This document shows, piece by piece, positions 1-7,190 of a DNA stretch of 13,784 bases. Source of the stretch: Gammaproteobacteria bacterium (GTDB lineage: Bacteria > Pseudomonadota > Gammaproteobacteria > GCA-001735895); contig JANTFY010000041.1 of NCBI GenBank assembly GCA_024763185.1, positions 1 to 13,784 of the forward strand, written 5' to 3'. A program made the translations under genes and the position numbers. How positions within the stretch are numbered: the first letter of the stretch is position 1; each line of letters begins with the position of its first letter. The notes below the pieces were generated by a model. The model was not told the origin of the DNA. It worked only from the letters and a program-made list of their open reading frames with translations, and made no database searches.

Positions 1-1017
1 GGGAGATTGATGGGGTTGCACATAGATCTGCGAGCGAAAACCATCCATCCTCTGTCCGTCTAAATTGACATTTTTCAGCAAGCTATCAAAGCGCCAGTGT
101 TTTTCCCGATGTTCAATGCTCTGGATGATCGAGGCTTTAATAATCCTTGCCGGGGAGCTGTTGGCGGCGGGCTGATTTAAATATACCCGGTTAAGGCTGG
201 CTTCATTCAGCGCCCTGGTCAGTTGATAACGCTCCAGCTCCATCCAGCTGTTAAGCGAAAACAGGGCCTGGCGGATTGGCAAATCCCTGAAACCGGCGAG
301 TTGCAGCCATCGCACCAGGTTCAACTCCCTGGCTTCGACATAAACCTGTTGGCGTTCAGCATTTCCGGTGAGTAAAAGTTTAAATCGTTGCCCCAGGCTG
401 TCGGGTAATCCGAGTTGCAGGGAAAGGGCCAGCTTTTCATCATGTCGCTGACTGTTCAAACTGCTCGCCTGGATCATGTAATCAACATCACTCAATTGGT
501 CTCTAAGCAGCAACTGACCAATATCCACGGAGACTGCATCGGGCAGGCGACTAAACAGCGCATGGATATCGAGCGTGTTGGAAGAATCCGCTGTTTGCGC
601 CGAGAGCGGGATATCATTTAACCACCACTTGCCCTCGGCATCGTGTACCAGAACGAGCTTCTCAATGCGCGTATGAAACGAGGCCAGTTTCAAATCAGCG
701 CTGATCAGGCTGGGAAAAAGCTTTACGCTGAGATCAAGCTCGCTGATGGATAGCGCCTGTGATCGACCGGGAATACTTAAAGAGGCGCCTTTGATCTTCA
801 GCAGCGGGTGTAAACCTCGCCAACTGCCCTGAATGGAATCCAGTGAAACACCGGTAATGCCGTATTGCGCCAGTTCCTGTTCTATTTCGGCTTTAAAGTG
901 TGTCAGGTTAGCGATGATGAGCCGCCCACCCATACTGAAAGCGGCCGCACTGATCAGGGAAACCAATAACACCCAAACACTAAAATGTTTTACCGCTACT
1001 GCAGATTTTCGCCACAT
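1..1017 (-). CDS. yhdP: YhdP family AsmA-like envelope protein, N-terminal part (runs off the left edge)
   Basis: The reading frame is open for 339 codons from an ATG at 1017 to the left edge, so the C-terminal part is missing. An in-frame TAA lies three codons upstream, which fixes the start. The protein opens with a short basic segment and one hydrophobic helix (about residues 12-35), then a long beta-rich extracytoplasmic region. This matches the start of YhdP, a protein of over 1200 residues with an inner-membrane anchor and a periplasmic AsmA/Vps13-like groove. In enterics YhdP acts with TamB and YdbH in moving phospholipids to the outer membrane. The position 48 bases after rng supports the call, because rng followed by yhdP is a common gammaproteobacterial order. 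Sequence similarity is modest, as is usual for this fast-evolving N-terminal region, so the assignment rests on topology, context and scattered matches such as an SLxxWMELE-like segment near residue 250. Confidence 0.85.
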   Translation of the reverse strand, partial: MWRKSAVAVKHFSVWVLLVSLISAAAFSMGGRLIIANLTHFKAEIEQELAQYGITGVSLDSIQGSWRGLHPLLKIKGASLSIPGRSQALSISELDLSVKLFPSLISADLKLASFHTRIEKLVLVHDAEGKWWLNDIPLSAQTADSSNTLDIHALFSRLPDAVSVDIGQLLLRDQLSDVDYMIQASSLNSQRHDEKLALSLQLGLPDSLGQRFKLLLTGNAERQQVYVEARELNLVRWLQLAGFRDLPIRQALFSLNSWMELERYQLTRALNEASLNRVYLNQPAANSSPARIIKASIIQSIEHREKHWRFDSLLKNVNLDGQRMDGFRSQIYVQPHQSP

Positions 1018-1065
1018 CTGCCGTTACTCATTTAGTGGCATGCCGGTATTATTTCAGGCCAACAT

Positions 1066-2544
1066 TTACACCGGTACCACATCATAATTTTCCTGCGTGT
1101 AATAACTTTCCACCTGTAACTTGACCGGGATATTGATAAAGGTTTCCAGTTCGGCCAGGCTGGTGGCCTCCTCATCCAGCAAGGTATCAATGACATCCTG
1201 GTTGGCCATGACCAGTAATTGCTGGGCTTCGTCATAAACCCTGGCTTCACGCAATAATTCCCGGAAAATTTCATAGCAAACCGTTTCAACCGTTTTATGC
1301 GTGCCGCGCCCACCACAGGTCACGCAAGGTTCGCATAACACATGCTCCAGGCTCTCACGCGTTCTTTTACGTGTCATTTCCACCAGACCCAGCGGAGAAA
1401 CGTCGCACACCTGGGTTTTGGCATGATCCTTGTCCAGGTATTTTTCCAGTGACTTGAGCACCTGTCTTTTATGGTCTTCAAGAACCATATCGATAAAATC
1501 GATGATAATGATGCCGCCCAGGTTACGCAGTCGTAGCTGGCGCGCGATGGCCTGCGACGCTTCCATATTGGTTTTGAAGATGGTTTCTTCCAGGTTGTGG
1601 TGACCGACAAAAGCCCCGGTATTGATATCGATGGTGGTCATGGCCTCGGTTTGGTCGATAATCAGGTAGCCGCCCGATTTCAAATCGACCTTTCGTCCCA
1701 GGGCACGCTGGATTTCATCGTCGATGTTGTACAGATCAAACAGCGGCCTGTCACCCGGATAATGTTCGATCTGCGCGGGTAAGTCCGGGATATATTTTTG
1801 CGCGAACTTTTTCATTTTCTGATAGGTTTCGCGCGAATCGATTTTCACCACGTCGGTCTCATGCGTCACCATGTCGCGCAGGGTTCGGATAGCGAGAGGC
1901 AGGTCTTCATGTAACACCGTGCCCGGCTTGGCGGTTTTGGCCTGTTCCTGCAGGCTGTCCCACAGGGTACACAAAAACTTGATATCACGGTTTAACTCCT
2001 CGTCTTCCACACCCTCTGCCGCGGTACGTACGATACAGCCACCGGTACGGTTTTCTGTCATGCAGTCGGATAACAGGCAACGCAATCTTTCGCGCTCTTC
2101 ATCTTCTTCGATTTTTACCGAGATACCGATCATGGATGCATTCGGCATATAAACCAGGTACCTTGAAGGTACGGATATACTGGTTGTTAGCCGCGCACCT
2201 TTGGTACCGATAGGGTCTTTAACCACTTGCACCAGGATACTCTGGCCTTCATGCAGCAGTTCATTAATGGGTGGCAGGGATACGTTTTCCTCCGTTTCAT
2301 CATCACCTCTGCCCAGGTCAAAATCCGAAACGTGTAAGAACCCGGAACGTTCCAGGCCGATATCAACAAAAGCAGCCTCCATACCCGGCAAAACCCGGTT
2401 GACCTTGCCCTTGTATATATTACCGACTATGCCCAGGTTTCTGCGGCGCTCGATACTGACCTCCTGCAGAGAGCCGTTTTCGACAATAGCAACCCGTGTT
2501 TCCTGGGGGGTCACGTTAATTAATATTTCTTCACAATTGGTCAT
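1066..2544 (-). CDS. rng: Ribonuclease G (RNase E/G family)
   Basis: This is a full-length 492-residue RNase G, the single-strand-specific endoribonuclease that matures the 5' end of 16S rRNA and helps turn over some mRNAs. It closely follows the E. coli enzyme. An S1 RNA-binding region lies at about residues 37-120 (GIVGNIYKGKVNRVLPGMEAAFVDIGL-type sequence). The 5'-sensor/RNase H-like region follows. The metal-binding aspartates are in TTIDINTG (D306) and IIIIDFIDM (D349). The zinc-link cysteines are in CEPCVTC (C404, C407, C410), and the protein ends in the small C-terminal domain. It lacks the long disordered degradosome scaffold that would indicate RNase E. The ATG start lies 14 bases after the maf stop, with AGGT about 12 bases upstream as a weak ribosome site. 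Nothing is missing or broken. Confidence 0.97.
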   Translation of the reverse strand: MTNCEEILINVTPQETRVAIVENGSLQEVSIERRRNLGIVGNIYKGKVNRVLPGMEAAFVDIGLERSGFLHVSDFDLGRGDDETEENVSLPPINELLHEGQSILVQVVKDPIGTKGARLTTSISVPSRYLVYMPNASMIGISVKIEEDEERERLRCLLSDCMTENRTGGCIVRTAAEGVEDEELNRDIKFLCTLWDSLQEQAKTAKPGTVLHEDLPLAIRTLRDMVTHETDVVKIDSRETYQKMKKFAQKYIPDLPAQIEHYPGDRPLFDLYNIDDEIQRALGRKVDLKSGGYLIIDQTEAMTTIDINTGAFVGHHNLEETIFKTNMEASQAIARQLRLRNLGGIIIIDFIDMVLEDHKRQVLKSLEKYLDKDHAKTQVCDVSPLGLVEMTRKRTRESLEHVLCEPCVTCGGRGTHKTVETVCYEIFRELLREARVYDEAQQLLVMANQDVIDTLLDEEATSLAELETFINIPVKLQVESYYTQENYDVVPV

Positions 2545-2558
2545 TTTATTTGTAATAC

Positions 2559-3140
2559 CTAAAATTCATAACCGGCCTGTTGCAATAACTGAGACGTTTC
2601 AAACAGGGGCAACCCCATGACGGCCGAATAACTACCGCTGAGGTGCTCAATAAACCGCGCCGCCATTCCCTGTATAGCATATGCACCGGCTTTGTCGTAC
2701 GGTTCATCAGATCCACAGTAGCGCGTTATGTCCTCAGTTCGTAGTGCACAGAAACGTATCCGGTTGTTGCTTAACAGCGCGTTAACCTCGCCGTCATAAC
2801 CGGCAACGGCAACCGCGCTGTATACCTGATGCTCGCGATCCGATAATTGCTGTAATATCTGCCGGCAGTGTGGAACGTCTTGCGGTTTACCCAGTATCTT
2901 TCCATCCAGTCCGATCAGGGTGTCCGCCGCCACGATCAGGTCATCTCGTTTCATTGTCGTGCACTGTGTTAACCCGCCCAGGGCCTTTTCCCGGCTCAGG
3001 CGCAGCACCAACTGATCGATGGCCTCACCCTCAGCAGGAGACTCATCGATGTCGACATGGATTATGTCAAATTTGATGCCTATCTGCCTTAACAGTTCAG
3101 CCCGGCGAGGCGAAGAAGAAGCCAAATAAACCATGCTCAC
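2559..3140 (-). CDS. maf: Maf family nucleoside triphosphate pyrophosphatase (dTTP/UTP type, YhdE-like)
   Basis: Maf proteins hydrolyse non-canonical or surplus nucleoside triphosphates to the monophosphate plus pyrophosphate. The 193-residue product has the family N-terminal signature YLASSSPRR, the VAADTLIGLDGKILGKP block with the catalytic aspartate (D73), and KAGAYAIQGMAARFI near residues 150-164. The last block, with Gly-Ala-Tyr-Ala-Ile-Gln-Gly, points to the YhdE (dTTP/UTP) branch rather than YceF (m7GTP). The chosen start is GTG at 3140, because homologues usually have four residues before YLAS. An ATG two codons downstream (3134) is possible. The gene starts 9 bases after the rlmH stop and is followed by rng, and maf-rng-yhdP is a common block. 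E. coli YhdE has also been linked to septum and cell-shape phenotypes, but nothing here shows that role. Confidence 0.95.
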   Translation of the reverse strand: MSMVYLASSSPRRAELLRQIGIKFDIIHVDIDESPAEGEAIDQLVLRLSREKALGGLTQCTTMKRDDLIVAADTLIGLDGKILGKPQDVPHCRQILQQLSDREHQVYSAVAVAGYDGEVNALLSNNRIRFCALRTEDITRYCGSDEPYDKAGAYAIQGMAARFIEHLSGSYSAVMGLPLFETSQLLQQAGYEF

Positions 3141-3149
3141 GACTATTGC

Positions 3150-3620
3150 TTATTCACGGTGATAGGGGTGGCCTTCCACAACCGACCAGGCCCGGTAGAT
3201 CTGCTCTATCAGCACGACCCGGGCCAGTCCATGCGGCATAGTCATTTTACCCAGGGCAAGGGTTTTATCGGCCTGTGCGATGATTTGCGGTGCCAGTCCA
3301 TCAGGGCCACCAATCACGAAATTGACCTGCGGGTATAGCTGTAACCAGCGCCGGTATTGTTCAGCCCATTGCGCTGTTGTCCACTGCTCGCCATGTTCAT
3401 CCAGCGCCAGTGTCAGGCTGCCCGGTTTTATTTTATCTTTGATCTTGTCTGCTTCCTGCTGTTGCAGTTGCGTGGCACTGGAAGTTGATTTTCTGTTGGC
3501 GGTGGCAATACAGCTTAGGGTCACCGACTGCTGGCGCGGTAGGCGTTTGGCATACTCCTGGTAAGCCTGGTCAACCCAGCCCGGCATTTTCTGCCCTACC
3601 GCAATGATCTGGATACGCAT
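3150..3620 (-). CDS. rlmH: 23S rRNA (pseudouridine1915-N3)-methyltransferase RlmH
   Basis: RlmH methylates N3 of pseudouridine 1915 in helix 69 of 23S rRNA, acting on assembled 70S ribosomes with S-adenosylmethionine. The 156-residue length is standard for this minimal SPOUT enzyme. Visible signatures are the start MRIQIIAVGQKMPGWV, the cofactor loop FVIGGPDGL (residues 101-109), and the trefoil-knot C-terminus with LIEQIYRAW (137-145) and the terminal PYHR. The gene starts 15 bases after rsfS, and rsfS-rlmH is a near-universal bacterial pair. In Pseudomonas the next genes are mrdA and rodA. Here maf-rng-yhdP follow instead. Confidence 0.97.
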   Translation of the reverse strand: MRIQIIAVGQKMPGWVDQAYQEYAKRLPRQQSVTLSCIATANRKSTSSATQLQQQEADKIKDKIKPGSLTLALDEHGEQWTTAQWAEQYRRWLQLYPQVNFVIGGPDGLAPQIIAQADKTLALGKMTMPHGLARVVLIEQIYRAWSVVEGHPYHRE

Positions 3621-3635
3621 CAGCGGCCTGACAGC

Positions 3636-3989
3636 TTAAGAACTGACCGCGTGACCGGCCTCTTCCGTCCATAACCGTTCTATATCGTAGAACTCTCGTG
3701 TATCAGGCATCATAATGTGCACCACCACATCGCCCAGGTCGATCAATACCCAGTCCCCGCTATCCTCGCCTTCAACCCCCAACGCCGTGATATGGGACTT
3801 TTTCGCCTTATCCAGTACTGACTGGGCTATGGATTTTACATGCCGGTTCGAGTTACCACTGGCAAAAATCATTCGATCGGTAAAACTGGCCACGCCCTGC
3901 ACATCGATGGTATTGATATGTTGGGCCTTCAGGTCATCCAGCGCATCTATGACCAGTTGTTGCAATGCGTCAGTATTCAACTCGCTCAT
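3636..3989 (-). CDS. rsfS: Ribosomal silencing factor RsfS
   Basis: RsfS (formerly YbeB, DUF143) binds ribosomal protein uL14 and blocks joining of the 30S and 50S subunits, lowering translation during starvation. The 117-residue protein carries the family core: VASFTDRMIFASGNSNRHV (about residues 33-51), then GDWVLIDLGDVVVHIMMP (78-95) and the closing REFYDIERLW (98-107). Its ATG follows directly on the TGA stop of nadD with no intervening base, so the two are probably translationally coupled. The nadD-rsfS-rlmH order is strongly conserved in bacteria and supports the call. Confidence 0.97.
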   Translation of the reverse strand: MSELNTDALQQLVIDALDDLKAQHINTIDVQGVASFTDRMIFASGNSNRHVKSIAQSVLDKAKKSHITALGVEGEDSGDWVLIDLGDVVVHIMMPDTREFYDIERLWTEEAGHAVSS

Positions 3990-4619
3990 TCATGTCTCGT
4001 ATAATTTATGTTGCTGGATGAATTCTAACACAGGCTTGGCCAAACACCCGGTTACAGTTGCGCTTAATCGTTCTGCGGGTGATTTCAGCTGATGACGAAT
4101 TCGGGTTGAAGAGCAGTCGTTGGGCTGCATACGAAAAAAGGCAATTTTGCCGGCCGGGTATTGTTCCAGCGATTGTTGCGGGCTTAACTGGTGCCGGCGA
4201 AAAATACTGTGATCAATATGGCTACCCGGTCGTGTACAGACAATCAGGTGCGCAAGTTGTAAAATTCCTGGGGCATCCTTCCAGTTTAAAAAACCGTTAA
4301 AGGCATCCACCCCCATCAACCAACAAACCGTCTGCCGGGCTGACTGCTGTTTGATTTGTTTCAGGGTATCTATGGCATAGGATGGCCCCGCGCGCTCCAG
4401 CTCCAGGGTATTGAGTTTTAACTCGCTGTATGGACTGATCGCCAGCTTGACCATTTGCTCGCGCATGCGGGTTGAAACCATCGGCTGAGCGCGGTGTACC
4501 GACTGGTAGCTCGGCAATATATCGACCTGCTTTAAATTGAACGCCGCGGCCACCTCGCGCGCCAACGCAATATGCCCGTTATGTATCGGATTGAAAGTGC
4601 CGCCAAACAGGGCAATCAT
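3990..4619 (-). CDS. nadD: Nicotinate-nucleotide adenylyltransferase
   Basis: NadD transfers AMP from ATP to nicotinate mononucleotide, giving deamido-NAD in NAD(P) synthesis. The 209-residue protein starts with the nucleotidyltransferase motif IALFGGTFNPIHNGH (residues 2-16), in which HNGH is the HxGH phosphate-binding signature. WLMGVDAF (100-107) corresponds to the usual GSDAF substrate loop, and the C-terminal SSTRIR (170-175) matches the ISSTxIR ATP site, with Cys replacing Ile before the serines. The nicotinate loop around LPSYQSVHR (35-43) differs slightly from the usual P-P-H-R form. The start lies 27 bases after proA, and the stop abuts the rsfS start. No strong Shine-Dalgarno sequence is seen. 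Confidence 0.95.
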   Translation of the reverse strand: MIALFGGTFNPIHNGHIALAREVAAAFNLKQVDILPSYQSVHRAQPMVSTRMREQMVKLAISPYSELKLNTLELERAGPSYAIDTLKQIKQQSARQTVCWLMGVDAFNGFLNWKDAPGILQLAHLIVCTRPGSHIDHSIFRRHQLSPQQSLEQYPAGKIAFFRMQPNDCSSTRIRHQLKSPAERLSATVTGCLAKPVLEFIQQHKLYET

Positions 4620-4646
4620 GCCGTGTGTTTCGAATCCTGCCGGTTG

Positions 4647-5924
4647 TTACTGGCGGATTTGGCCATCACCAAACACAATGTATTTTTGTGAAGTCAATCC
4701 TTTCAATCCCACCGGACCACGCGCATGAATCTTGTCAGTACTGATCCCGATCTCGGCGCCCAGGCCGTATTCAAAACCATCGGCAAATCGTGTTGAGGCA
4801 TTGATCATCACTGAACTGGAATCCACCGCGCGCAAAAACGTCCGCGCACGGGAATAGTTTTCCGACACCATGCTGTCGGTATGATGAGAGCCGTGACGAT
4901 TGATGTGCTCAATGGCCTGCTGCATGTCATCCACGATGCGGATCGACAGGATGGGAGCCAGGTATTCGGTATCCCAGTCTTCACCGGTGGCCTTGAGCAT
5001 GTCCGCATCAATCTCGAGGCAACGCTCACAACCGCGTAACTCCACTCCTTGGTCACGGTATGCCTTGTTCAGATCGGGCAAGACCTGTTCGGCTACCGCT
5101 TCGGCAATCAACAGGGTTTCCATGGCATTGCAGACTCCATAACGATGGGTCTTGGAATTGACAGCGACATCATAGGCCTTGCCCAGGTCAGCCTGGTCAT
5201 CAATATAGACATGGCAGATGCCATCCAGGTGTTTAATGACGGGGATAGTGGCCTCTTTTGATACTCGCTCGATCAAGCCTTTGCCGCCGCGTGGAATGAT
5301 GACATCGACAAACTCGTTCATGGTGAGCAGTAATCCGACGGCAGCACGGTCTGTGGTATTGATAACCTGAACCGCCGCTTGTGGCAGTCCTACCGCTTGC
5401 AGGCCCTGCTGGATACAACGGGTTATCGCCTGATTGGAGTGAATTGCCTCTTTGCCTCCGCGCAAAATGGTGGCATTGCCCGATTTCAGGCATAAAGCCG
5501 CGGCATCGATGGTGACATTGGGTCGGGACTCGTAAATGATACCGATCACGCCCAGTGGAACGCGCATCTTGCCCAGTTGAATGCCGGACGGGCGAATATT
5601 CATTTCACTGATCTCACCGACCGGATCGGGCAGCGCGGCGACCTGATGCAAACCTTCAACCATGCCATCGATTCGAGCGTCATTCAGTTCCAGGCGATCG
5701 AGCATGGCCTCATCCAGCCCGTCCTGCCGACCTTGTTGCAGGTCTTTTGCATTGGCCTGCTTGATCTGATCGGTATTTTCCAGCAGTGCCTCGGCAATGG
5801 CCAGCAAGGCTGCATTTTTCTGTGCCGGCTCGGCGGCCGCCAGAATCGTGGCCGCCTGTTTGGCCTGCTCACCGAGTTGTGACATATACTGTGATAAATC
5901 CTGTTGATCCAATACCGCGTTCAT
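4647..5924 (-). CDS. proA: Gamma-glutamyl phosphate reductase (glutamate-5-semialdehyde dehydrogenase)
   Basis: ProA reduces gamma-glutamyl phosphate with NADPH to glutamate-5-semialdehyde, the second step of proline synthesis after ProB. The 425-residue length is normal. Family marks are VPLGVIGIIYESRPNVT (122-138), LRGGKEA (154-160), the PRGGKGLI block (211-218), HLDGICHVYID (232-242) and the catalytic cysteine in RYGVCNAMET (C265). The C-terminus carries the conserved GAEIGISTDKIHARGPVGL segment. The ATG lies two bases after the holA stop, so the genes are in one transcription unit. proA between holA and nadD is also seen in Pseudomonas. No proB is visible in the window. Confidence 0.97.
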   Translation of the reverse strand: MNAVLDQQDLSQYMSQLGEQAKQAATILAAAEPAQKNAALLAIAEALLENTDQIKQANAKDLQQGRQDGLDEAMLDRLELNDARIDGMVEGLHQVAALPDPVGEISEMNIRPSGIQLGKMRVPLGVIGIIYESRPNVTIDAAALCLKSGNATILRGGKEAIHSNQAITRCIQQGLQAVGLPQAAVQVINTTDRAAVGLLLTMNEFVDVIIPRGGKGLIERVSKEATIPVIKHLDGICHVYIDDQADLGKAYDVAVNSKTHRYGVCNAMETLLIAEAVAEQVLPDLNKAYRDQGVELRGCERCLEIDADMLKATGEDWDTEYLAPILSIRIVDDMQQAIEHINRHGSHHTDSMVSENYSRARTFLRAVDSSSVMINASTRFADGFEYGLGAEIGISTDKIHARGPVGLKGLTSQKYIVFGDGQIRQ

Positions 5925-5926
5925 AA

Positions 5927-6949
5927 TTAACCTGTTGTTTGCAACTGTTGTATTCCCACCAGTTCACTGATGAGCATCTTTAGGGCCTGCCAGTCAGCCC
6001 CCGTATACAACGGTTGCTGTTGGCCTTTATTAATGCGGTCTAATGTAGCACAGCTGCGTAAAAATCGCTCGAGTTGAAACAGGCTAAAACGCGCTAAAGC
6101 CTGCTTATAAAAAACTTGCTTGCTTTTCCACACGTTCGCCGAGCGCCAGGCCGATTCATTCAACTGGTTGTTGTGTTGTGCCAGCTTTAATTGCAACAGC
6201 GTCTGTAACATATTCTGTAGGCCGTATTGAATCTGGATGGGTTGCAAACCTTCCAGCTCCAGTCCATGCAAAATCTTTAAAGCACGCTTGGTTTGACCGC
6301 CCAGGCAGGCCTCGATCAGTAAAAAATGCGTATAACGCGCACTGCGTGAGATACTGTCCTTAACCTGCTGCAGATGGATAACCGCGCCGGGTGCAAAGGC
6401 CAGTGCCAGTTTTTCAAGCTCCTGGTCACTCGCCAGCAGGTTACCCTCGGTGAGATCTGCCAAATACCCAGCGGCCTGATGATCGAGTTGGATATTTTTA
6501 CTGGCCGCACGCTGACTGATCCAGCCGGCCAGCTGGTTTGGGTAAACCGGTTTCAGCTCGCAGACTTCACCCATTTCGTTAATCTTGCGCAACCAGGCAC
6601 TGTTTTTTGCCGCCCGATCCAGCCTCGGCATCACCAGGATAAACAGGTTATCCGTGGTCTCCCCGGCCACAATCTCATTGATAAAGCGGGCGCCTGCCTG
6701 GCCCGGTTTGTTGCTGTTGAAACGGATAATATGGCATTTTCTGCTACTGAATAACGACAGGCTCTGGCTATCTTCCACGATGCCATTCCAGTCAAAGCCG
6801 CTTTCCACCTGATACGACAGGATTTCTTCAAAGCCCTGTGAGTGCAGGGATTCACGCGCCTGATCCAGCCAGTCGCGTTGCAACAGGGGTTCGTCGCTGC
6901 TGAGCAGGTAAATGGGTTTGGGTGAAGTGGTTAAAGAGACCGGCAACAT
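5927..6949 (-). CDS. holA: DNA polymerase III subunit delta
   Basis: HolA (delta) is the clamp-loader subunit that opens the beta clamp. The 340-residue product matches the family in order: PIYLLSSDEPLLQRD near the N-terminus, the FEEILSYQVESGFDWNGI strand-helix, SLSLFSSRKCHIIRF, NLFILVMPRLD, the NSAWL segment, GWISQRAASKNI, LTEGNLLASDQELEKLAL, and the C-terminal collar domain with LHGLELEGLQPIQI. It lacks the roughly six to ten residues that normally precede the first strand (an MxLxPxxL-type segment in relatives). The start cannot lie further upstream, because an in-frame TAG sits two codons before the ATG. No Shine-Dalgarno sequence precedes the ATG. A promoter-like -10 box lies so close that the message may be leaderless. 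proA follows after two bases. Confidence 0.95.
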   Translation of the reverse strand: MLPVSLTTSPKPIYLLSSDEPLLQRDWLDQARESLHSQGFEEILSYQVESGFDWNGIVEDSQSLSLFSSRKCHIIRFNSNKPGQAGARFINEIVAGETTDNLFILVMPRLDRAAKNSAWLRKINEMGEVCELKPVYPNQLAGWISQRAASKNIQLDHQAAGYLADLTEGNLLASDQELEKLALAFAPGAVIHLQQVKDSISRSARYTHFLLIEACLGGQTKRALKILHGLELEGLQPIQIQYGLQNMLQTLLQLKLAQHNNQLNESAWRSANVWKSKQVFYKQALARFSLFQLERFLRSCATLDRINKGQQQPLYTGADWQALKMLISELVGIQQLQTTG

Positions 6950-6957
6950 AGTGCACT

Positions 6958-6987
6958 ATTGTAAGGGCGGCGCCGATCGTGCAGCAA
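6958..6987 (-). promoter_or_regulatory. Candidate holA promoter giving a near-leaderless message
   Basis: Reading the minus strand, TTGCTG (6987-6982) and TACAAT (6963-6958) are separated by 18 bases, lying between the small-RNA terminator and holA. TACAAT matches five of six -10 consensus bases, while the -35 matches three of six. Transcription would start within about two bases of the holA ATG. A promoter is expected here because the upstream terminator would otherwise cut off the holA-proA-nadD unit. This is inferred from sequence only. Confidence 0.4.
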
Positions 6988-6997
6988 TAAGCAATGT

Positions 6998-7031
6998 AAA
7001 AAAAACCCTTTCCATGAAGGAAAGGGCTTTT
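6998..7031 (-). terminator. Rho-independent terminator of the small RNA / permease transcript
   Basis: On the minus strand an eight-base perfect stem, CCCTTTCC (7013-7006 on the other arm by complement), encloses a five-base loop (TTCAT, 7018-7014). The stem pairs positions 7026-7019 with 7013-7006 and is followed by eight consecutive T (7005-6998). Flanking AAAAG can extend the stem by pairing into the T run. On the plus strand the following tract is only CTTTT, so the signal is oriented for leftward transcripts. It ends about 48 bases before the holA start. Confidence 0.92.
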
Positions 7032-7097
7032 AAGAGTACATCGTCCTGGTTTACTCTGGCTTCCATATCAGGCTGTCCTGCCTGTAAGAACAGCAGC

Positions 7098-7122
7098 TCC
7101 TTTGCTATTCTTGTCCTTTGCT
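7098..7122 (-). repeat. Two direct copies of AGCAAAGGA inside the small RNA locus
   Basis: The nine-base sequence AGCAAAGGA occurs at 7122-7114 and 7106-7098 (minus strand), a 16-base period. Each copy carries one GGA. The first falls between hairpins and the second in the loop of the nine-pair hairpin. This suggests local duplication of a protein-binding unit. Confidence 0.8.
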
Positions 7123-7159
7123 TCCACTCCCTGAAAGCACAATTACATAGTAGACCCGT

Positions 7160-7183
7160 TACAGCTACTCCAATACAGCTACT
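7160..7183 (-). repeat. Two direct copies of AGTAGCTGTA inside the small RNA locus
   Basis: The ten-base sequence AGTAGCTGTA occurs at 7183-7174 and again at 7169-7160 (minus strand), a 14-base period. Its internal AGCT is self-complementary, so the two copies can pair with each other and present the intervening TTGGAG as a loop. The repeat therefore generates the first GGA hairpin of the proposed RNA. Confidence 0.8.
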
Positions 7184-7190
7184 TTCCATT

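Noticed and set aside
415..1087. Two plus-strand frames in the first kilobase
   Set aside because: They are antisense to a 339-codon open frame that fits YhdP in topology and context.
6956..7189. A 77-codon minus-strand reading frame with AGGA just before its ATG, between the permease and holA
   Set aside because: It runs through the terminator hairpin and its T tract to within a few bases of holA, resembles no family I know, and the DNA is better explained by the GGA hairpin series.
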